Assembly: GCA_035758545.1 (NCBI GenBank)
Contig: DASTWQ010000134.1
Span: forward strand, 1-14,960
Direction: 5' to 3'
DNA: 14,960 nucleotides
Source: JAFDVN01 sp035758545
Lineage (GTDB): Bacteria > Acidobacteriota > Holophagae > Holophagales > Holophagaceae
Notes under the pieces: model-generated
The model's database searches: none
Seen by the model: the letters and a program-made list of their open reading frames with translations, nothing else
Told to the model about the DNA's origin: nothing
Translations under genes and position numbers: made by a program
Shown here: positions 1-4,939 of the stretch, piece after piece
Position numbering within the stretch: the first letter of the stretch is position 1
How the letters are laid out: each line of letters opens with the position of its first letter

Positions 1-1
1 C

Positions 2-334
2 CTCCAATTCGTGGGTGGCTACACTCTCCGCTCACAGTCACTGTGGCGCTTGATCAAATCGAACCAGCTGAACCTCACAAGCCTGGATGATGGCCAGAGA
101 TTTGGGCTCGGTCATCCCATCGATGCGCTCGTATCTCTCTCGGACCAACTCTCGGGTATGGCGGTTCGTGCCATCACGGTGATGGAGGGAACCGCAGATC
201 TCACGCTTGATTTTGGAGAGAACAAGCTCCAAATCATTTCCGATTCGAGTGGATATGAAGCGTGGCAGATCCTGGGGCCGGATGGGCTGGTGGCTGTCGG
301 GCAGGGCGGCGGCCATATTCAGAATTTCAATTGA
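2..334 (+). CDS. Partial small accessory protein, immunity-like (5' end outside window)
   Basis: The reading frame is open to the left edge (codons from base 2), so the true start probably lies outside; an in-frame GTG at 11 is the first possible start inside the window. About 110 residues are visible, ending at TGA 332-334. The protein alternates short beta-like stretches and ends with G-Y-E-A-W-Q-I, then G-P-D-G and a final G-G-G-H-I-Q-N-F. That YEAWQ/GPDG/GG ending is reminiscent, from memory, of small single-domain bacterial proteins of the DUF6188 or immunity-protein kind; this is a resemblance, not a family assignment. The first 60 bases are 33/60 G+C and the stretch looks less G+C-rich than the rest of the window, which fits acquired DNA. 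It converges on the ketoacyl synthase gene. Function unknown. Confidence 0.55.
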   Translation, partial: LQFVGGYTLRSQSLWRLIKSNQLNLTSLDDGQRFGLGHPIDALVSLSDQLSGMAVRAITVMEGTADLTLDFGENKLQIISDSSGYEAWQILGPDGLVAVGQGGGHIQNFN

Positions 335-382
335 CCAAGCGAGAGGCCGGATTGACCTGAATCTGATGGTCTTCCTCAGCCC

Positions 383-1459
383 TCACGCGCCTTCCGGAAC
401 CCGGTAGACCGCCGCGTTGATGTGCATGCCGGCGCCGACGGAGGCGAAGAGGATCAGCTCGCCGGGGTGGAGGGCGTGGCCCTCGAGGCGGCCCTTGCGG
501 ATGAGGTCCAGGAGGGTGGGCACGGTGGCGACGGAGCTGTTGCCGAGCCAATCGATGGTCATGGGCATCACGCCCGCCGGGACCTCCAGGCCCTCGCCGG
601 CGTAGAGGGCCGCGACGATGGCCTCGTCCATCTTCCAGTTGGCCTGGTGGATGAGGATCTTCGAGACCTCGGCCAGGGGCAGGCCGGCCCGGTCCAGGGC
701 GGCCTTCATGGCGGCGGGCACGTGGGCGAGGGCGTAGCGGTAGAGCTTGCGGCCCTCCATCTTGATGAACAGCTCGCCCGGGAAGGCGCCGGCCTTGTAG
801 GAGGGCCCCATGGTGAGGAGGGCCGCGCCCTCCACCGCGTCCGTGAGCGCGGCGGTGGCGAGGAGGCCCGCGTCTGTCTCGCGGCCTTCGAGGATCACCG
901 CGCCGGCGCCGTCGGCGTAGATGAGGCTGTCCCGGTCGTGAGGATCCGAGATGCGGGAGAGGGTGTCGGCGCCGATCACCATCACCCGCCGGGCCTGGCC
1001 CGAACGGATCATGGCGTCCGCCTGGATGACGCCTTGGACCCAGCCCGGGCAGCCGAAGACGAGGTCGAAGGCGGGGCAGGCGGGGTTGCGGATCCCGAGC
1101 CGGGCCTTCACCCGGGCCGCCAGGGACGGGACCATGTCGCAGTGGGTGCTGCCGGGGCGCACATCGCCGAAGTTGTGGCCGAGGAGGATCGCGTCGAGGG
1201 ATTCCGGATCCACGCCGGAGCTGGCCAGCGCGTCCTGGGCCGCGGCCAGGGCCAGATCCGAGGCCACTTGGTCCTTGCCAGCGTAGCGCCGCTCCCGGAT
1301 GCCGGTGATGGCCACGAACTGGTCGAGGATCTCGGCATTCGCCTTCCCCACGGGCGCCCCGTTCGCCTCCCGGAAGTCGTGGTCCAGGAAGGCGGCGTTG
1401 GGCACGGCCACAGGCGGCAGCACCGAGCCGCTTCCGACGATGACGGTCCTCCAGGCCAT
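383..1459 (-). CDS. 3-oxoacyl-ACP synthase III (KAS III) family protein
   Basis: A thiolase-fold condensing enzyme of 358 residues, expected to join an acyl-CoA or acyl-thioester to malonyl-ACP in the cytoplasm. The KAS III catalytic triad is visible: Cys137 in F-G-C-P-G-W, His271 in L-I-H-Q-A-N, and Asn307 in L-G-N-S-S-V-A. A late glycine-rich F-A-S-V-G-A-G-M closes the fold. It is longer than FabH proper (about 317 residues). The start at 1459 was chosen because AGGAGG sits four bases upstream and the protein begins with the usual W-R-T-V-I-V-G-S-G beta strand; the open frame continues upstream to 1702 but that part has low-complexity composition and overlaps the neighbouring gene. It is last in the pyrC-side minus-strand run, 130 bases after the lipoprotein gene. 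The motif set (HNFGD, PHDRDS, HQAN-KMDEAI) recalls a subfamily I associate with Bacteroidetes. Substrate is not readable from sequence; primary FabH or a specialised lipid synthase are both possible. Confidence 0.9.
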   Translation of the reverse strand: MAWRTVIVGSGSVLPPVAVPNAAFLDHDFREANGAPVGKANAEILDQFVAITGIRERRYAGKDQVASDLALAAAQDALASSGVDPESLDAILLGHNFGDVRPGSTHCDMVPSLAARVKARLGIRNPACPAFDLVFGCPGWVQGVIQADAMIRSGQARRVMVIGADTLSRISDPHDRDSLIYADGAGAVILEGRETDAGLLATAALTDAVEGAALLTMGPSYKAGAFPGELFIKMEGRKLYRYALAHVPAAMKAALDRAGLPLAEVSKILIHQANWKMDEAIVAALYAGEGLEVPAGVMPMTIDWLGNSSVATVPTLLDLIRKGRLEGHALHPGELILFASVGAGMHINAAVYRVPEGA

Positions 1460-1503
1460 GGCGCCTCCTGGCCCCAGGATGGACTTATGGACGGCTATGT
1501 CCG

Positions 1504-1517
1504 AATCACTTGTGATT
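1504..1517. promoter_or_regulatory. Inverted repeat upstream of the KAS III gene, candidate operator
   Basis: AATCAC-TT-GTGATT is a perfect 6-base inverted repeat with a 2-base centre. It lies 45 bases before the KAS III start codon in the 130-base gap after the lipoprotein gene, inside a locally A+T-richer patch (about 1497-1520) where a promoter would fit. The symmetry is what a dimeric repressor site looks like. No matching -35/-10 pair is convincing, and the regulator is unknown. Confidence 0.3.
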
Positions 1518-1589
1518 ATGGTTACGGCATCCCGCGCGAGATCTTGTTGAAGGACGGCGCCCCGGCTCCGGTCGCCGCCGGGGGAATCA

Positions 1590-2432
1590 TCAGGGCGACT
1601 CCGCCGGCCCCTGGTCGCAGACCACCCTGAACCCAACGGAGTAGCCCCAATCCCCGGGCGCATGGGTGCCGCGGCAGGCGGACCGCGCATTGCCCGCATC
1701 AAAGGCCCAGCTCCCGCCGCGGATGACCTTCTCGCGCCCCGCGGCCGGGCCGGCGGGATCCGTCACGGGACCCGCCGGATAGGGGCCGTACCAGTCGGAG
1801 GTCCACTCCCAAGCGTTGCCGTGGAGGTCGAAGAGCCCCCAGGGGTTCGGCCGATAGCTGCCCACGGGCGCGGGATGGCCGAGCCAGGGCCCTTGCCCGG
1901 TGCGGGGATCCCGGCCGTCGAAGTCGGCCTCGGCCCCGGTGAGTCGGTCGCCGGTGGCATAGGCCGAACCGGTCCCTGCGCGGCAGGCGTACTCCCATTC
2001 GGCTTCGGTGGGGAGCCGGAACCGGTAGCCAGGATCGAGGGCCTCGAGACGCGCGAGGAAGCGCTGCGCGTCCCCGTAGGACAGGCTCACCACCGGGAAA
2101 CGCGGATCCCCCTGGCGGAAGGGGGAAGGCTTCTCCGGGTGCGGCTCGCCGGGGCCCATCACGCGGGCCCATTCCCCCTGGGTCACCTCGAAGCGGCCCA
2201 TCCAGAAGCCGCGCGTGAGGCTCACCTTGTGGAGGAGTTCGTCTTCGCGGCGACCGGATTCACCCGCCGGGCTACCCATCTGGAATTGGCCCGGCGGCAG
2301 GTACACGAAGACCATGCCCGTCGCGGGCTCAATCCAGGTGGAAAGCGGGGCAGGCGCTTGATTGCGGCAGGCGGTGAGCGCGGCGAGGATCGCGGCCGCG
2401 CCTGCGCGACATGCTCGAGGCGAGGCGATCAT
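1590..2432 (-). CDS. Lipoprotein with formylglycine-generating-enzyme (SUMF1)-like domain
   Basis: A 280-residue protein. Residues 1-22 form a short lipoprotein signal with lipobox L-T-A-C (Cys22), so the mature protein should be lipid-anchored. The rest is one FGE-sulfatase/SUMF1-type domain: F-Q-M-G-S (50-54), G-R-F-E-V-T-Q-G-E-W (79-88), L-P-T-E-A-E-W-E-Y-A (140-149), G-L-F-D-L-H-G-N-A-W-E-W (199-210), R-G-G-S-W (238-242) and the closing G-F-R-V (267-270). True formylglycine-generating enzymes have a redox cysteine pair soon after the RGGS motif; here only Cys253 and Cys272 are nearby and the spacing does not match, so enzymatic sulfatase activation is doubtful and a binding or structural role is more likely. 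The ATG overlaps the stop of the UPF0178 gene by four bases (ATGA), indicating translational coupling, with GGAAG just upstream. Confidence 0.88.
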   Translation of the reverse strand: MIASPRACRAGAAAILAALTACRNQAPAPLSTWIEPATGMVFVYLPPGQFQMGSPAGESGRREDELLHKVSLTRGFWMGRFEVTQGEWARVMGPGEPHPEKPSPFRQGDPRFPVVSLSYGDAQRFLARLEALDPGYRFRLPTEAEWEYACRAGTGSAYATGDRLTGAEADFDGRDPRTGQGPWLGHPAPVGSYRPNPWGLFDLHGNAWEWTSDWYGPYPAGPVTDPAGPAAGREKVIRGGSWAFDAGNARSACRGTHAPGDWGYSVGFRVVCDQGPAESP

Positions 2433-2890
2433 GGCTTCCGTATATTGAGCAGCTTCTGGACCACGGTGTCCAGGCTCTGCAGGAACCGCGAGCGGTCCCG
2501 GTCGGTGAAAGGCGAGGGGCCCTCGGTGGGCAGGCCCATCTCCCGCAGCTGGGACAGCAGCTCCCGGGAGGCCAGGGCGTCGCCGATGCCGTCGTCCGTG
2601 AAGATCCGGCCCCGGGGATCGATCGCCTGGGCGCCCTTCGCCAGGGCCCGCGCCGCCAGCGGGATGTCCTGGGTGATGACGACGCAGGCGCCGTCCGCCC
2701 GGTCCGCGATCCAGTCGTCCGCCGCGTCCAGGACGCCCTTGGCGACGACGACGGCCTCGATGCGCGGGTCGCGCGGCGCCACCAAGCGGCTGTTGGAGAC
2801 GAGGATCACCTTCAAGTCCAGGCGCCGGGCGACGCGATAGACCTCCTCCTTGACGGGGCAGGCGTCCGCGTCAACGAGGAGGGTGATCAC
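2429..2890 (-). CDS. UPF0178 / YaiI-YqxD family protein
   Basis: A 153-residue protein that matches the UPF0178 (DUF188) family over its length. Visible family features are the N-terminal L-L-V-D-A-D-A-C-P-V-K (4-14), V-S-N-S-R (31-35), V-V-I-T-Q-D-I-P-L-A (70-79), P-R-G-R-I-F-T-D-D (92-100) and the C-terminal G-P-S-P-F-T-D-R-D-R-S-R-F (124-136). The clustered aspartates and the fold known for relatives suggest a PIN/NYN-like metal-dependent nuclease, but the molecular role of the family is not settled. The start is GTG at 2890, 13 bases after the stop of the 57-residue gene; the sequence TGAGG at that stop can serve as its ribosome binding site. Its stop overlaps the next gene's ATG, so these genes form a tight unit. 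Confidence 0.92.
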   Translation of the reverse strand: MITLLVDADACPVKEEVYRVARRLDLKVILVSNSRLVAPRDPRIEAVVVAKGVLDAADDWIADRADGACVVITQDIPLAARALAKGAQAIDPRGRIFTDDGIGDALASRELLSQLREMGLPTEGPSPFTDRDRSRFLQSLDTVVQKLLNIRKP

Positions 2891-2903
2891 GGACGTGGAG
2901 GCC

Positions 2904-3077
2904 TCAGGCGTCGGCCGGGGGCGTCGTGTCCTCGGGCTCGGTCGCGACCTCTTCGCCCGCCTCGTCCTGCGGCTTGGCGGCCCCCTGGGCCTTGCGGAGG
3001 GCCTTCTCCTCGGCCTTCTTCTGCTTGGCCATCTCGCGCTGGCGCTTCTCGAAGTTGTAGTTGGGCTTCTTGGGCAT
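2904..3077 (-). CDS. Small Lys-rich conserved-type protein (57 aa)
   Basis: A 57-residue protein starting M-P-K-K-P-N-Y-N-F-E-K-R-Q-R-E-M. Residues 1-35 are strongly basic with Lys/Arg/Glu heptad-like spacing, suggesting a charged helix; residues 36-57 are acidic and Pro/Thr-rich (D-E-A-G-E-E, T-E-P-E-D-T-T-P-P) and likely disordered. I recall similar short proteins with an MPKKPNYNFEKR-like start in several proteobacterial genomes, usually called hypothetical. It lies 44 bases after the pyrC stop and 13 before the UPF0178 start, all on one strand. AGGACG is a plausible weak ribosome binding site. Function unknown; the charge split suggests nucleic-acid or ribosome association, which is only a guess. 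Confidence 0.75.
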   Translation of the reverse strand: MPKKPNYNFEKRQREMAKQKKAEEKALRKAQGAAKPQDEAGEEVATEPEDTTPPADA

Positions 3078-3121
3078 GGGGCGTCCTGGTATCAGAGTGG
3101 GGGTGATGGTGGCGGCGGGGA

Positions 3122-4414
3122 TCAGCCCCAGACCCGCTGGCCGCCCATCCAGGTGCCGATGACCTGGCCCGGCAGCTGCCAGCCCTTGAAGGGGGTGTTG
3201 TAGCTCTTGGACTGGATGAAGGCGCGGTCCACGGTGACCTTGGCGTCGAGGTCGAAGAGGGCGAAGTCCGCCGGGGCGCCGACCTTGAGGCTGCCGAGGC
3301 CCTGCTTCTCCAGGTGGAAGACCTTGGCGGGGGCGGAGGTCAGCAGCTCCACGGCCCGGGCGAGGCTGATGACCTTCTTCGCCACGAGCAGCTCCAGGGT
3401 GAGGGGGAAGGCGGTCTCCAGGCCGATGACGCCGAAGGCGGCGATGGGCAGCTCCACCTCCTTGTCGTCCCAGCCGTGGGGGGCGTGGTCCGTGGCGATG
3501 GCGTCGATGGTCCCGTCCGCGAGGGCCTCCAGGACCGCATCCAGGTCCGCGTCGCTGCGGAGCGGCGGGTTCATCTTGTAGTCGGAGTCGAACTTCATCA
3601 GCTCCTTGTCCGTCAGCGCGAAGTGGTGGGGCGTCACTTCGCAGGTGACGGGCAGTCCCCGCTGCTTGGCCTCGCGGATCATGCGCAGGGAGCCGGCGGT
3701 GCTGATGTGGGCCAGGTGCAGGTGGCCGCCGGTGTGCTCGGCCAGGACGATGTCCCGGGCCACCATGGCCTCCTCCGCCGCCGCGGGGATGCCCAGGCAG
3801 CCCAGGGCCGCGCTGACGGCGCCCTCGTGCATGTAGCCCTTGGCGGCCAGGGTCGGGTCCTCCTCGTGGGCCACCACCGGCGTCTCCAGCCAGCGGGTGT
3901 ACTCCAGGGCCCGGCGCATGACCTCGGCGCTCACGATGGGCAGGCCGTCGTCGCTGAAGGCAACGCAGCCCGCGGCCTTGAGGATGCCGAAGTCCGCCAG
4001 CTCCTCGCCCTTGAACTCCTTGGTGACGGCGCCGATGGGGAAGTAGCGGCAGATGCCGGCCTTCGCCGCCCGGGCCAGCATCAGCTCCGTGATGGCGACG
4101 CTGTCGTTGACGGGCCGGGTGTTGGCCATGGCGCAGACGGCGGTGAAGCCCCCGGCGACGGCGGCCCGGGAGCCGGTCTCGATGGATTCCTTCCGGGTCT
4201 GGCCGGGCTCGCGGAAGTGGACGTGGAGGTCGATGAAGCCCGGCGTCAGCAGCTTGCCGCCGGCGTCCACCACTTCGGCGCCCGCGGCCTGGGGGTCCTG
4301 CTCCGCGCCGGCGCCGATGGCCGCGACCTTCCCGTCCACGACGAGCAGCGCGCCGGTCCCGTCCAGCTTCTGGTCGGGATCCAGGATCCGGGCGTTCTTC
4401 ACGAGCAGGGACAT
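3122..4414 (-). CDS. pyrC: Dihydroorotase (class I)
   Basis: A 430-residue zinc amidohydrolase that cyclises carbamoyl-aspartate to dihydroorotate in pyrimidine synthesis in the cytoplasm. Metal and substrate residues are visible: His64 and His66 in D-L-H-V-H-F-R-E-P-G, Asp156 in F-S-D-D-G, His183 in V-A-H-E-E-D, His236 in L-A-H-I-S-T, and Asp309 with His310 in A-T-D-H-A-P-H. Asn102-type T-R-P and N282-P-P-L-R match class I enzymes, and the length is typical. The start at 4414 (M-S-L-L-V-K-N-A-R-I) was preferred over an upstream in-frame ATG at 4468 because GAGGAA lies three bases before it and the upstream 18 residues are not family-like. It is first in the five-gene minus-strand run ending at 383. 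The long-type enzyme points to a PyrC of the kind that associates with PyrB in some bacteria, though no pyrB is in view. Confidence 0.96.
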   Translation of the reverse strand: MSLLVKNARILDPDQKLDGTGALLVVDGKVAAIGAGAEQDPQAAGAEVVDAGGKLLTPGFIDLHVHFREPGQTRKESIETGSRAAVAGGFTAVCAMANTRPVNDSVAITELMLARAAKAGICRYFPIGAVTKEFKGEELADFGILKAAGCVAFSDDGLPIVSAEVMRRALEYTRWLETPVVAHEEDPTLAAKGYMHEGAVSAALGCLGIPAAAEEAMVARDIVLAEHTGGHLHLAHISTAGSLRMIREAKQRGLPVTCEVTPHHFALTDKELMKFDSDYKMNPPLRSDADLDAVLEALADGTIDAIATDHAPHGWDDKEVELPIAAFGVIGLETAFPLTLELLVAKKVISLARAVELLTSAPAKVFHLEKQGLGSLKVGAPADFALFDLDAKVTVDRAFIQSKSYNTPFKGWQLPGQVIGTWMGGQRVWG

Positions 4415-4439
4415 GGGTTCCTCGGCGGGCAACCCTTCA

Positions 4440-4468
4440 ATCTTACCGGTGTTGGGGTAAGGATTCAC
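4440..4468 (-). promoter_or_regulatory. Candidate promoter for pyrC
   Basis: On the minus strand a TAAGAT (4445-4440) resembles a sigma70 -10 box, 25 bases before the pyrC ATG, leaving a short leader that contains the GAGGAA ribosome binding site. At 17-base spacing the -35 position is GTGAAT (4468-4463), only a partial match, and it overlaps the end of the inverted-repeat element. If real, the repeat element supplies the -35 region. Weak by sequence alone. Confidence 0.25.
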
Positions 4469-4534
4469 CGCGGAGGCGCGGAGGTCGCCGAGGAACGCCG
4501 GCCCACAAGGCCGGGGCCCGCCGCCCTGCGGCGG

Positions 4535-4555
4535 CCGTCACGCGCCGCGTGACGG
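4535..4555. repeat. Perfect 21-base palindrome inside the repeat element
   Basis: CCGTCACGCG-C-CGCGTGACGG: two perfect 10-base arms around a single C. It abuts a smaller perfect hairpin GCCGCC-CTGC-GGCGGC at 4520-4535. The symmetry suits either a cruciform or RNA hairpin or a protein binding site. No U-rich tail follows on either strand, so it is not a standard intrinsic terminator. Confidence 0.6.
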
Positions 4556-4556
4556 T

Positions 4557-4618
4557 GGAGGAAACGGGTGAGGGGAGGCCGAGCGCTCGTGCTCTGCCTC
4601 CCCTCATCCACTTCCTCC
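4557..4618. repeat. Long imperfect hairpin inside the repeat element
   Basis: Arms 4557-4579 and 4596-4618 pair at 20 of 23 positions, including an uninterrupted 11-base stem (TGAGGGGAGGC with GCCTCCCCTCA) next to the 16-base loop; the loop itself holds the 8-base palindrome GAGCGCTC. One of the three mismatches would be a G-U pair in plus-strand RNA. The structure would form on transcripts of either strand. Confidence 0.65.
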
Positions 4619-4714
4619 CAGCCAGGGCCGGGGCATGCCAGGGCCTCTCCGTGCCCTCTGTGTCCTCCGTGGTGAATGGCCTTTCTCCGCGCCCTCCGCG
4701 CCTCGGCGGCGAAC

Positions 4715-4939
4715 CTATTCCGGCTTGAAGTAGATCAGGGCCGACAGGGCGAGGCCGGAGACCAGCAGCTTCGGCCAGGAGTCGGCGAAGAGGATGCTCG
4801 TGCCGAAGAGCCCGGCGCCCCAGACCATGCGGAGGATCTCTTCCCGCTTCTTGCCCACCACGAAGGCGATCCAGCCGATGGTGTTGAACAGCCCCGATAC
4901 CAGGATCAGGGACATGCTCATGTGGCCGAGGTCGGGCAT
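4715..4939 (-). CDS. Small integral membrane protein coupled to guaB (74 aa)
   Basis: A 74-residue hydrophobic protein. Residues 9-29 (L-I-L-V-S-G-L-F-N-T-I-G-W-I-A-F-V-V-G) form a clear membrane segment, followed by a charged turn K-K-R-E-E, then two further hydrophobic stretches at about 38-52 and 57-71, ending K-P-E. Its ATG shares one base with the guaB TGA (TGATG), so translation is almost certainly coupled; GGATGG lies just upstream in the guaB tail. Met7 or Met9 are alternative starts. The frame continues far upstream through guaB, but that part is an arginine/glycine-rich shadow of guaB. I do not recognise a family. The pairing with IMP dehydrogenase could be mere operon convenience. 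The inverted-repeat element starts one base after its stop. Confidence 0.75.
   Translation of the reverse strand: MPDLGHMSMSLILVSGLFNTIGWIAFVVGKKREEILRMVWGAGLFGTSILFADSWPKLLVSGLALSALIYFKPE

Larger units (their letters stand above)
4464..4713. repeat. 250-base inverted-repeat element between guaB and pyrC units
   Basis: This gene-free stretch is bounded by inverted arms at 4464-4499 (plus) and 4713-4678 (minus) that agree at 30 of 36 positions, both beginning TTC-x-CCGC. A second copy of the arm motif, TTCACCACGGAGGACACAG..., reads on the minus strand from 4676 to about 4642, in tandem with the right arm. Between the arms lie a 6-base hairpin (4520-4535), a 21-base palindrome (4535-4555) and a long hairpin (4557-4618). 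The right arm begins one base after the stop codon of the 74-residue gene. I see no flanking target duplication and no coding capacity. The GGAGG-ACACAGAGG-type wording resembles dispersed intergenic repeats I recall from several bacterial genomes. It could be a non-autonomous mobile element, a REP-like element, or a bidirectional transcription stop. Confidence 0.75.

Noticed and set aside
38..316. A 92-codon minus-strand frame at the left edge
   Set aside because: It overlaps the plus-strand gene almost entirely, has no ribosome binding site and no recognisable pattern, whereas the plus frame has a coherent protein-like ending.
3122..3581. Plus-strand Arg/Ser-rich frames opposite the end of pyrC
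   Set aside because: Antisense to conserved pyrC sequence, with no domain and no plausible start signal.
4464..4713. CRISPR array interpretation of the repeated GGAGG-containing modules
   Set aside because: There are only three copies, in mixed orientation, with no regular spacers and no cas genes.
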